A DNA stretch of 64,000 nucleotides from SKUL01 sp964487545. Lineage in GTDB: Bacteria > Bacteroidota > Bacteroidia > Flavobacteriales_D > SKUL01. Shown piece after piece: positions 25,901 to 33,692 of the stretch (position 1 is the first letter of the stretch; the number at the start of each line of letters is the position of its first letter). The position numbers and the translations under genes are program-made. Location: contig CAZARI010000001.1 in assembly GCA_964487545.1 (NCBI GenBank), positions 1 through 64,000 on the forward strand, given 5' to 3'. The notes beneath the pieces were generated by a model. It ran no database searches and was not told where the DNA came from. It saw only the letters and a program-made list of their open reading frames with translations.

Positions 25901-28710
25901 TAGGCCCGGGTGACTTCTTCCCCGTTGGAAACACAACAGTTTCATACATGATTGAAGACGATGCTGGAAATATTAGCACTTGTTCATTTATGGTAACTGT
26001 AAACGACATCGAGGCGCCGCAACCAGAGTGCATCGATGTAGTGGTAGAAAATGACCCCGGTGAGTGTTTTGCAGTGGTCAACTACGATTTACCCTCCGCG
26101 ACCGATAACTGCGACGACAGTGAAATTGTTGTGACACTCATTTCTGGTGAAGGCTCGGGCGGAACATTCAGCGTTGGAACCCACGAGGAAGTTTATTCTA
26201 TTGCCGACGCATCCGGAAACACAAACTTCTGCACGATCACCATCACCGTAGAAGATACTGAAAATCCTGAAGTGGTTTGTCCTACTGATCAGGTGATCAT
26301 TTTAGACGAGACCGATTGTACTACGATCGTTAACTATATTCTTCCAACAGCTATCGACAATTGTCCAGCCGTCAATGTTTTGCATATTTCCGGTCCACTA
26401 CCCGGCACTGAAGTTCCTGCTGGTGAGCACATCGTTGTGTTTGAAGCTGAAGATGCCGCGGGAAATACAACCACGTGCAGCTTTACCATCACGGTTGTGG
26501 AAACGGTAGATCCAACCATCACTTGTCCAGATGACATTGTGGTGTACAGCGCCCCGGGAGATTGTGGTGCCGAGGTCACCTATACCGAACCCACAGGAGA
26601 AGATAACTGTCCTGGGGCCCTCACAAACCAGACCGGTGGATTAGGCTCAGGTGCATTTTTCCCGGTGGGCGTGCATACAGAAACTTTCACCGTAACCGAT
26701 TTGAGTGGAAACACGGCAACCTGTAGCTTCACCATCACCGTTCTCGATACCATTGCTCCTACTATTACCTGTCCCGCTGATATCGAACTTTCGGCCGATG
26801 GAGGTAGCTGTACAGCTATCGTGAATTACGACATGCCAACGGCCACTGACGACTGTCCGGGTGAAGTTACCGTTGCGTTGGTTTCGGGCTTGCCGTCAGG
26901 AAGTGAATTCCCACTTGGGGTTACCACCATTGTTATAAGCGCAGTAGATGCTTCGGGTAATATCACCACCTGTAGCTTCACGGTGACTGTAGAGGGCGAA
27001 AGCGATCTGTTTATTACCTGTCCGGGAGATATCGTGGTATCAACCGACGAGGATGCCTGTGGAACCATCGTAGAATATCCCGACCCAGTAGTTGAGGATT
27101 CATGCGGTGGCGAATCGACCCTGACGCTTGAAGAAGGTTTGCCTTCGGGATCATTCTTCCCTATAGGCACGACCAACATTGTATATTCTGCTTCCAATGA
27201 ATTTGGTGAAACCGCTTCGTGTGTGTTTACCATTACGGTTGAAGACGATGTTGACCCGGTATTTGACTGCCCCGAGGACATCGAAGTGTTTATTGAAGAC
27301 AGCGATGTCTGTGAAATTGTGGTAGATTTTGATACACCAAACGTAACCGACAATTGCGGTATTGCCAGTATTGAGTTGGCTCAAGGTAATCCGTCGGGCT
27401 CAACGATTGGCGTTGGTACCCACGTTATCGGTTTTATTGCAACCGACGTGAATGGAAACACGGCAACATGCAGTTTCAACATTGTGGTCATCGACCTGGT
27501 TGATCCAACCATTTCCAATTGCCCTGAAGACATTACGATTGAAGCAACCACAGGAGAATGTGGCGCTATTGTCAATTACGATGACCCGATTGGCGATGAC
27601 AACTGTGATTTCACCATGGATGTAAATGACGGATTGGTTAGTGGCTCGTTCTTCCCCATTGGAACAACTACAGTAACCTGGACCGTTACCGACGTCTCAG
27701 GAAACACGGCGTCCTGCAGCTTTACAGTAACTGTAGTTGACAGTACACCACCAACAGTGAGTTGCGAAGACATTGTAACCTGCGACCCGGTGGTTAACTG
27801 GTCGGTAAATGCTGAGGATAACTGCTCAGTAGAAAGTATCGAAACGGTTGAAGGGCTTCCTTCTGGTTCTGAGTTTCCGGTTGGAACCACTACCGTTACG
27901 GTGTTGGTTACCGACGCTTCCGGAAATACCGCTGAGTGCAGCTTTAATGTAACCGTAGAAGAGAACACCAACTTTGCCGATGCCGGCCCCGATCAGGTGC
28001 TGTGCGAGGGCAGCGAAACGCAGCTCGAAGCCAATACGCCCGAGGACGGAATCGGATTTTGGACCATTGTATCCGGCAGCGGAACCCTATCAGACGAGTC
28101 TGATCCAAACGCAACCATCAGCGATCTTGAATCGGGTGTAACCGTTTTGAACTGGACTGTTCTTGGCGATGGCCCCTGCCCTTCCAACGCTGATGAAGTG
28201 ATCATTACCGTTGAAGATGATGTAATTGTTGATGCTGGAGAAGATCAGACCATTGCTCCGGGCGGCTCTGCCAACCTCGAAGCTACAGTCAGCGCCGAAG
28301 GCGGAACGATATCCTGGAGTCCAGAATCAGGTTTGAGCTGCACTGATTGCTATAATCCGGTTGCTACACCAACAGTGACTACCACCTATACCGTGACCTA
28401 CACTACTGAAAATGGTTGTGAATACACCGATCAGGTTACGGTTCTGATTCCGTTTACCGAAATTCCTTCTGGCTTTACTCCCGATGGAGACAATGTAAAT
28501 GATTACTGGAACTTGCCCAACATAACCGACGATATGGAAGTAAGGATTTACAACCGTTGGGGCAACCTGATTTTTGAATCGAAAGGATATCGACAACCGT
28601 GGGACGGAACCTATAATAACAAACCACTTCCAACCGGTTCGTACTACTACGTGATTGATTACAAAGATGGATCAGAACCCGTTAACGGAACAATCACACT
28701 GATTCGATAA
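22972..28710 (+). CDS. Giant HYR-repeat surface protein with T9SS type B sorting domain
   Basis: About 1912 residues from ATG 22972; ten upstream in-frame codons from TTG 22942 are unlikely to be used. The protein has a signal peptide (MKRTLFISLF to GAFA), a Cys-rich N-terminal domain, a PPC-like domain and an Ig/PKD-like domain. I count 16 tandem HYR modules of about 80 residues (from about 24046 to 27960), the last degenerate, with motifs such as ECGAIV, TDNC, FFPVGTT and DASGNT-TCSFTVTV. Two PKD-like domains (each starting DAGxDQ) follow. The C-terminal gliding-motility-type domain (SGFTPDGDNVNDYWN, VRIYNRWGNLIFES, GSYYYVIDY) directs type IX export and surface attachment. HYR domains usually serve adhesion. 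It heads an operon with PorP/SprF and OmpA genes and contains a recent 738-bp duplication. Confidence 0.93.
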   Translation: MKRTLFISLFVTLFSFGLSVGAFACDFTPSVNAYNIVDNNNGTYDIDILVCIGEKGSENGPMIYLNNGISIIATSASELISYTNGNIATGSITGGVLTYDFDDPEFWEPINDEFGPCYSITITVDSDPTGAILTIENINDACLNDISGGVWSSEVLAGGDCTADESLVAPVNVSGNTFGAGNDCDLRDSPDLTYEIEILCGGVYTFSTCEQANWDTYLYLTVDCCSGVIIENDDLCGAQSSITAFLPEGTYYLTVEGFYDFNDGDFTIEITQGEPPYRAQTGPDQEICDDHTIITANDPIFGTGEWSVYTGDGEIVDPTNPTSEVTNLSNGINQFIWTLGEAPCAISTDTITVIAGGNLIIECASDVSVIAEPGECSAVVIYDSPVASSECSSVTISQIGGIGSGGEFPVGTTIETYLVEDTLGNTDSCFVAITVIDDEVPIITCPDDIEVENTPGMCSAIVSFTEPIGTDNCPGATTELLSGIASGEEFPIGTTTNTYQVTDASGNTNFCTFNITVLDTEEPTFDLCPDDIEVDIDEGECVAVVNYDLPEMSDNCAGTITLTLVEGLASGSTFPVGSTTIVYEAEDDAGNIATCSFTVTVAEPVLPEIICPADIEVNVDPDECGAIVAYLPPTGTDNCLVAETNLIEGLAPGEFFPVGVTTIVYEVVDASGNSATCSFTVTVVDNIDPIINCPPDIVADNDPGECGAIVNFSTPTGSDNCDFTISLVSPLGPGDFFPVGNTTVSYMIEDDAGNISTCSFMVTVNDIEAPQPECIDVVVENDPGECFAVVNYDLPSATDNCDDSEIVVTLISGEGSGGTFSVGTHEEVYSIADASGNTNFCTITITVEDAENPEVICPTDIEVNVDPDECGAIVAYLPPTGTDNCLVAETNLIEGLAPGEFFPVGVTTIVYEVVDASGNSATCSFTVTVVDNIDPIINCPPDIVADNDPGECGAIVNFSTPTGSDNCDFTISLVSPLGPGDFFPVGNTTVSYMIEDDAGNISTCSFMVTVNDIEAPQPECIDVVVENDPGECFAVVNYDLPSATDNCDDSEIVVTLISGEGSGGTFSVGTHEEVYSIADASGNTNFCTITITVEDTENPEVVCPTDQVIILDETDCTTIVNYILPTAIDNCPAVNVLHISGPLPGTEVPAGEHIVVFEAEDAAGNTTTCSFTITVVETVDPTITCPDDIVVYSAPGDCGAEVTYTEPTGEDNCPGALTNQTGGLGSGAFFPVGVHTETFTVTDLSGNTATCSFTITVLDTIAPTITCPADIELSADGGSCTAIVNYDMPTATDDCPGEVTVALVSGLPSGSEFPLGVTTIVISAVDASGNITTCSFTVTVEGESDLFITCPGDIVVSTDEDACGTIVEYPDPVVEDSCGGESTLTLEEGLPSGSFFPIGTTNIVYSASNEFGETASCVFTITVEDDVDPVFDCPEDIEVFIEDSDVCEIVVDFDTPNVTDNCGIASIELAQGNPSGSTIGVGTHVIGFIATDVNGNTATCSFNIVVIDLVDPTISNCPEDITIEATTGECGAIVNYDDPIGDDNCDFTMDVNDGLVSGSFFPIGTTTVTWTVTDVSGNTASCSFTVTVVDSTPPTVSCEDIVTCDPVVNWSVNAEDNCSVESIETVEGLPSGSEFPVGTTTVTVLVTDASGNTAECSFNVTVEENTNFADAGPDQVLCEGSETQLEANTPEDGIGFWTIVSGSGTLSDESDPNATISDLESGVTVLNWTVLGDGPCPSNADEVIITVEDDVIVDAGEDQTIAPGGSANLEATVSAEGGTISWSPESGLSCTDCYNPVATPTVTTTYTVTYTTENGCEYTDQVTVLIPFTEIPSGFTPDGDNVNDYWNLPNITDDMEVRIYNRWGNLIFESKGYRQPWDGTYNNKPLPTGSYYYVIDYKDGSEPVNGTITLIR
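24811..25548 (+). repeat. 738-bp tandem repeat, copy 1 (three HYR modules)
   Basis: Encodes HYR modules 4-6. It aligns with 25549-26286 at an offset of exactly 738 bases (246 codons), keeping the frame. I read no mismatch between 24889 and 25472 against the second copy; the few differences lie at both edges. Confidence 0.95.
25549..26286 (+). repeat. 738-bp tandem repeat, copy 2 (three HYR modules)
   Basis: Encodes HYR modules 7-9, nearly identical to modules 4-6. Silent differences cluster in the first 80 bases, with further changes after 26210, as expected if the middle arose by recent duplication or has been homogenised by recombination. Confidence 0.95.
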
Positions 28711-28721
28711 AAGAGAAACCA

Positions 28722-29711
28722 ATGGCCATGAAAAAACATCTGCTTTTTGCGATTATGCTACTGGTTACGTCTGTTGCCTTTAGTCAACAGCTTCCACAGT
28801 ACAGCCAATATATGCACAACCTGTATGTCGTTAATCCGGCTGCAGCAGGCATGCACGATCACCTGGATATCAACATGAGTTTCCGCCAGCAATGGGTAGG
28901 AATTGATGATGCTCCGCGCACCTATTACCTCAGCGCTACAGGCGCCTTGGGTAAGAAACACCAGCTTCAGCCGCCATCGATGGCCATTCCGATTAGCCGA
29001 CCCGACTTATACCGCGCCCGGATTTCCGATAATCAAAAGCGCAAACTCAAACACGGTCTTGGCGGAATTGCGATGGTTGACGAATACGGATCCTTTCAAC
29101 GCACCATGGTGAATCTTGGATATGCACTGCATATTCCAATCGGCCAGAAATATTATGCCGCCATTGGCGCTTCTCTGGGATGGGCAGGATGGCAATTTGA
29201 CCACAGCGGCATCAATCTGGAAAATCCTAACGATGCAACTTACAATCAATTTATCGGAAACGGCGACCGGGCGAATATTTTTGACCTGAACCTCGGCGCA
29301 TTATTCTACAGCAACAACCTATTTCTCGGCTACGGACTGTACCAGATTATGCAAAACCCAATGAACTTTGGTGGCGCGGAAACTGATGCTCAGCTTGCAG
29401 ATCACCACTACATTATGGCAGGTTACCGGATTGGGGTTAGTGAAAACTTTGGTATTACGCCAAGTACCATGATTAAAAATCAGGGACCAGCCCCCATCTC
29501 TTTTGACGTGAACCTAAAATTCGATCTGCACCGCAAGTACTGGCTGGGTGTTTCTTATCGACACGAAGATGCCGTAGCGGCCATGCTGGGACTGACCATC
29601 GCCGACTTGATAAGGGTTGGATATTCGTACGACTATACACTATCAGAATTAAATACATTCAGTAACGGAAGCCATGAGATTTTTCTCGGTCTTATGCTTT
29701 TCAACAAATAA
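28722..29711 (+). CDS. PorP/SprF-family type IX secretion membrane protein
   Basis: A 329-residue outer-membrane beta-barrel protein. A signal peptide (to about residue 22, VAFSQQ) is followed by LPQYSQYMHNLYVVNPAAAG, the N-terminal hallmark of the PorP/SprF family. The rest is amphipathic strands with aromatic turns, ending with a terminal Lys after LMLFN. SprF-like proteins help export or anchor specific T9SS substrates and are usually encoded next to them, as here. It starts 11 bases after the HYR gene; an alternative ATG lies two codons downstream. Confidence 0.92.
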   Translation: MAMKKHLLFAIMLLVTSVAFSQQLPQYSQYMHNLYVVNPAAAGMHDHLDINMSFRQQWVGIDDAPRTYYLSATGALGKKHQLQPPSMAIPISRPDLYRARISDNQKRKLKHGLGGIAMVDEYGSFQRTMVNLGYALHIPIGQKYYAAIGASLGWAGWQFDHSGINLENPNDATYNQFIGNGDRANIFDLNLGALFYSNNLFLGYGLYQIMQNPMNFGGAETDAQLADHHYIMAGYRIGVSENFGITPSTMIKNQGPAPISFDVNLKFDLHRKYWLGVSYRHEDAVAAMLGLTIADLIRVGYSYDYTLSELNTFSNGSHEIFLGLMLFNK

Positions 29712-29723
29712 TATTTCGGCAAA

Positions 29724-31091
29724 ATGAAAAATTCAGGTTTTATAGCTGCCATTGTAGTTTTATTTGTATTCATTGCGGCACCGGTATGGGCACAAATCGA
29801 CCAATTTGAACCCCCTCAAAAATTGCCCGATGCGATTAACAGCAATGTTGCTGAGGAAAGTTTGCCTCTGGTGTCAAAAGACGGGAATACCCTGTTTTTT
29901 GTCCGAACTTTTCATCCGGACAATACGGGCGAAGGACAAGACATCTGGATGTCGACCAAAAACGATGATGGAACGTGGACAACGGCCACTAACAGTTTAG
30001 GATCGGTGAACACCAAGGTGAATAATGCCATTGCGGGAATTAGCACAGACGGCAACACCATTTATCTGGTAAATACCTATCAAGGTAAAACGCAAAGCGG
30101 AATCGGATTGTCAAAAGCCACCCGTTCTGGCAGTTCATGGTCCAAACCCGAAGAGGTGCAAGTTCCGGGTTTGAATCCGATGAATCAGTTCTATAGTATT
30201 TTTGTTGCACCCGAAGAAGATGTTCTGATTATTTCTATGCAAGATCAGTTCAGCCAAGGACAAAACGACTTGTACTTGAGCACTAAAAACGATCAGGACG
30301 AATGGTCAGTGCTTCAAAATATGGGCGAAAGAATCAATTCGGCAGGCGACGAAATTTCACCATACCTCTCTCCCGACCGCACCAAGCTTTATTTCTCTAC
30401 CAATGGCCGCGGCGGAATGGGTGGATACGACATTTTTGTCAGCGAGCGTCAGGGCGACTCATGGAACGACTGGGGCATTCCAGTAAATCTTCCCGATGGC
30501 ATCAATTCTCCTGCTTTTGACGCTTATTTTTCCGTTTATGAAGACAGCACGGTCTATTTCTCGAGCAGCAGAAACGATACAATTGCGAGCTTGTATATTT
30601 CGCGAATCATCGATCCGACAAAAGACGGAGAGGATGATGACGATGCACTAGATGAACTCGCCATAGAAAATGGAGATACCGACCCACTCATCGACGACAG
30701 TATTGTTGTGGTTGGGACAGATAACGACCAAATCGATCCACGCGATCAGATTGAAAAAGGTCAGGCATTAGATAACATCCTTTACGATTACGACAAACAC
30801 TTTCTTAGAGAAGAAAGCAAGCGTGCGCTTGACGTTGTGGTGGATGCCCTGAATAAGGATACTGATCTTCAGGTTCGACTGGTGGGTCACTGCGACAATC
30901 GAGGCAGTCAGGAATACAACTTGCCATTGTCGCATCGCAGAGCCAATTCAGCAAGAGAATATATAGAATCTAAAGGCATTGCCTCCAACCGGATTGATAC
31001 GGATGGAAAAGGCAAAAGACAACCTGCCGCATCGAATGATACCGATGAAGGTCGGCAGTTGAACAGGAGGGTTGAGATTTATTTTAAGTAG
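29724..31091 (+). CDS. OmpA-family protein with PD40 propeller repeats
   Basis: A 455-residue exported protein. It has a signal peptide (to about residue 23, PVWAQ), four to five PD40/WD40-like beta-propeller repeats (SLPLVSKDGNTLFFVR, ISPYLSPDRTKLYFSTNGRGGMGGYDIFVS) and an acidic linker rich in Asp/Glu (about 300-345). The C-terminal OmpA peptidoglycan-binding domain shows LVGHCDNRGSQEYNLPLSHRRA. It would tether an outer-membrane complex to the cell wall. Position 12 bases after the PorP/SprF gene makes a substrate-SprF-OmpA triad, common in T9SS-bearing Bacteroidota. Confidence 0.9.
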   Translation: MKNSGFIAAIVVLFVFIAAPVWAQIDQFEPPQKLPDAINSNVAEESLPLVSKDGNTLFFVRTFHPDNTGEGQDIWMSTKNDDGTWTTATNSLGSVNTKVNNAIAGISTDGNTIYLVNTYQGKTQSGIGLSKATRSGSSWSKPEEVQVPGLNPMNQFYSIFVAPEEDVLIISMQDQFSQGQNDLYLSTKNDQDEWSVLQNMGERINSAGDEISPYLSPDRTKLYFSTNGRGGMGGYDIFVSERQGDSWNDWGIPVNLPDGINSPAFDAYFSVYEDSTVYFSSSRNDTIASLYISRIIDPTKDGEDDDDALDELAIENGDTDPLIDDSIVVVGTDNDQIDPRDQIEKGQALDNILYDYDKHFLREESKRALDVVVDALNKDTDLQVRLVGHCDNRGSQEYNLPLSHRRANSAREYIESKGIASNRIDTDGKGKRQPAASNDTDEGRQLNRRVEIYFK

Positions 31092-31097
31092 AAAAAC

Positions 31098-31114
31098 GTT
31101 AATCAATGATTAAC
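31098..31114. terminator. Perfect short palindrome between convergent genes
   Basis: GTTAATCA and TGATTAAC flank a single A, 6 bases after the stop of the OmpA gene and before the convergent helicase stop. As a hairpin it is AT-rich with too small a loop, so a termination role is only possible; it could be a protein-binding site. Confidence 0.3.
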
Positions 31115-31133
31115 AGAAGATGGCAAGGCGGAT

Positions 31134-32438
31134 TTATCGTCTGCCATTTTTCTTTGATCCACTACGCGGTCGGGTTTTTTGCGCAGGCTGTTTTGATTTT
31201 TTGAGGTGAAAAGCCCCCTTGTACTCCGGATCGTGTCGTTGACGCTGTAAATCCAGTTCTCGGGCAATTTCTTTTTCCTCCATTGGCAGATAGGGCTGCG
31301 AGGAAATGTGCGCTGGTAAAGGCACTTCTTCGACCTGCTGACCGATCAACTCTTCAATTCTCGATAGGTGATATTCTTCGGCACGGTTCACCAACGAAAT
31401 AGCCACACCGGTTTTAGTGGCTCGACCTGTGCGACCAATGCGGTGAATATAATTTTCATAGTTGGTTCCGATTTCGAAATTGATCACGTGCGACACCTGA
31501 CTGACGTCAATTCCACGAGCACCAACATCTGTTGAAACAAGAATGCGCAATTCGCCATTTTTGAACGATTCATAGGCGTTGATCCGAGATTGTTGCCCTT
31601 TGTTTGAATGCAAAATCTTAACGGTATCGGGATGTTTCCGAAGCAGGTAACGTCCTAAATTCTCGGCGGTGGTTTTTTCACGCGCAAATATCAGCACCCG
31701 GTTATATTCTTTTTCATTCTCAAGCAGGTGTTCAACAAGCTGCAGTTTGGTTTTAAAATTGGGAACGCGGTACATCAACTGCCGAATGGTATCGGTGGTT
31801 TTCTGCTCAGGATCTACCTCCACCTTCACCGGAAACTCTAAAAATTCTTCTGTCAGCGTTTCCACCCTTTCGGAAAAGGTGGCCGAAAAGAGCAGGTTTT
31901 GTCTTTTGCGCGGAATGACCTCAAGTATGGCTTTCAACTGCGGAAGAAAACCCATGTCCATCAAGCGGTCTGCTTCATCTAACACCATGGTGTTCACTTT
32001 TTTGAGACCAATATGACCTTGCAGATACAAATCCATAAACCGACCCGGCGTGGCCACCAGCAAATCAACGCCGAGGTTTAGCGCTTCAATTTGTTCGGTT
32101 TTGCCCGTTCCGCCATAGACTGACTGAATGCGCAGATCGGTGTATTTTGCAAGTTCTTGCGCCATTTCCACTACCTGAATTGCCAATTCTCGGGTAGGAA
32201 CAAAGACGAGCACTCGTGGTACATGGAGTTGTGCGTAATTTAGTTTCTTGAGCAATGGCAACAGGTAGGCCGCCGTTTTTCCGGTGCCTGTTTGTGCAAC
32301 ACCAATAACATCCTGACCTGACATAATCACCGGAATGGCTTTTTGCTGAATAGGCGTTGGAATTTCGTAACCCACATCGACGACAGCGTTTAAAAAATTT
32401 CGCGTAAGTTTGAGATCAGAAAAAGTTAATGCAGACAT
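31134..32438 (-). CDS. DEAD-box RNA helicase (RhlE-like)
   Basis: A 434-residue ATP-dependent RNA helicase with all family motifs in order: Q motif (GYEIPTPIQQKAIP), motif I (AQTGTGKTAAY), Ia (PTRELAIQ), GG, Ib (TPGRFMD), motif II (VLDEADRLMDMGF), III (SATFSE), IV (VLIFAREK), V (STDVGARGID) and VI (HRIGRTGRA). The C-terminal 60 residues are basic (ending SKKNGRR) and may bind RNA. RhlE-type proteins act in ribosome assembly and RNA decay. It is monocistronic and divergent from the acyltransferase gene with a 96-base intergenic region. Confidence 0.93.
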   Translation of the reverse strand: MSALTFSDLKLTRNFLNAVVDVGYEIPTPIQQKAIPVIMSGQDVIGVAQTGTGKTAAYLLPLLKKLNYAQLHVPRVLVFVPTRELAIQVVEMAQELAKYTDLRIQSVYGGTGKTEQIEALNLGVDLLVATPGRFMDLYLQGHIGLKKVNTMVLDEADRLMDMGFLPQLKAILEVIPRKRQNLLFSATFSERVETLTEEFLEFPVKVEVDPEQKTTDTIRQLMYRVPNFKTKLQLVEHLLENEKEYNRVLIFAREKTTAENLGRYLLRKHPDTVKILHSNKGQQSRINAYESFKNGELRILVSTDVGARGIDVSQVSHVINFEIGTNYENYIHRIGRTGRATKTGVAISLVNRAEEYHLSRIEELIGQQVEEVPLPAHISSQPYLPMEEKEIARELDLQRQRHDPEYKGAFHLKKSKQPAQKTRPRSGSKKNGRR

Positions 32439-32534
32439 GTGTGTTTGTTATTGGTGCGGGAAGGTATCAATCTGAGTCATAACTTCACGGTATAAATTTA
32501 AAATTGTTTTTTTGCTTATTCTCCGAAATGCAGA

Positions 32535-33692
32535 ATGGATAAGACCAGTTTCGATTTTGATGACATACGCCCATACCGCGACGATGAAGTTTCGGAGGTC
32601 GTTGAACGCGTCTTGAGCAACCGACAATTTGACAAGCTCATTTCCTTTATTTATCCCGATACACCAAAAGAGCAGGTTTATCGGATGATGCGTCAATGCC
32701 GAAACATCTACGATTTTCAAAAAAACATTTCACGCACTGCCGTAAAAGCGGTGCTGAGCCGTTCGGCTGATGAGCTAACCTGGGCGGGATTTGATTATTT
32801 ATCGCGCGACAAAGGGCACTTATTTATTTCGAACCATCGCGACATTGTGCTGGATTCAGCTATTTTGAACATCTGCCTGATTGACGAGGGAATAAACACC
32901 ACCAAAACGGCCATCGGAAGCAACCTGCTTACTACTGAACTAGCCACTGATTTGTCGAAGCTGAATCGCAACTTTATTGTGAAGCGAAATGTTCCAAAAA
33001 AAGAACTCTATCACAACTCCCTGAATCTTTCGAGATACATTCACCACACCATTCAGGATGAACAGGTCTCTGTGTGGCTGGCACAACGCGAAGGCCGCAG
33101 CAAAGACGGATTGGACCTGACGCAACCCGGTTTGCTAAAAATGCTGTCCATCAGTTGCGAAAGCACTTATTATGCGTGTTTTAGATCATTGAATATGCTG
33201 CCCATGGCCATCTCTTATGAGTATGATCCTTGTGATTTTCTGAAGGTGAGAGAAATCAAGTACCTGCGCACCAATACCAGTTATCAGAAATCGAAACACG
33301 AAGATTTGCAGAGCATGATAACCGGCGTGCTCAACTACAAAGGACGTATTCATTTGGAAATTGGAAAGGTGCTTACAGACGAGTTGACTGTGGTAAGAAA
33401 TGAGCGGAATAAGAATGAAAAAATCAGGTTGCTTGCCAATATCATTGATCAAAAAATACACAAGCTATATCGGTTGTGGCCAACCAACTACGTAGCCCAC
33501 GACATGCTTTATAGCGGCAGCAGAATGCAGGCTCATTATAATGACGAGGACTATGCAAAATTTGAAGCATACATTCAGGTACAACTGAGCAGAATAGATA
33601 ACGCAGACGAAACCGATAAGGATATTCTGCTGAACATGTATGCCAACCCGGTGCTCAGTTTTGAGCAATATTTAGAGCGCCGTGAGGATTAG
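32535..33692 (+). CDS. 1-acyl-glycerol-3-phosphate acyltransferase-like protein
   Basis: A 385-residue protein of the PlsC-like acyltransferase superfamily. The block I motif is FISNHRDIVLDSA; the His and following Asp are separated by five residues rather than the four of the classic HX4D. Block II-like FIVKRN and block III-like WLAQREGRSKDG follow. A helical N-terminal region of about 85 residues precedes the catalytic core. There is no obvious membrane helix. It probably acylates a glycerolipid or another membrane-lipid precursor. It overlaps the convergent M1 peptidase gene by 4 bases. Confidence 0.75.
   Translation: MDKTSFDFDDIRPYRDDEVSEVVERVLSNRQFDKLISFIYPDTPKEQVYRMMRQCRNIYDFQKNISRTAVKAVLSRSADELTWAGFDYLSRDKGHLFISNHRDIVLDSAILNICLIDEGINTTKTAIGSNLLTTELATDLSKLNRNFIVKRNVPKKELYHNSLNLSRYIHHTIQDEQVSVWLAQREGRSKDGLDLTQPGLLKMLSISCESTYYACFRSLNMLPMAISYEYDPCDFLKVREIKYLRTNTSYQKSKHEDLQSMITGVLNYKGRIHLEIGKVLTDELTVVRNERNKNEKIRLLANIIDQKIHKLYRLWPTNYVAHDMLYSGSRMQAHYNDEDYAKFEAYIQVQLSRIDNADETDKDILLNMYANPVLSFEQYLERRED

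Noticed and set aside
24963..26081. Two identical 126-codon antisense frames in the HYR gene
   Set aside because: They are mirror products of the 738-bp duplication in the sense gene, not separate genes.
24046..27960. Periodic repeats that could be mistaken for a CRISPR array
   Set aside because: The period is about 240-250 bases, in frame and protein-coding (HYR modules), with no short identical repeats or spacers.
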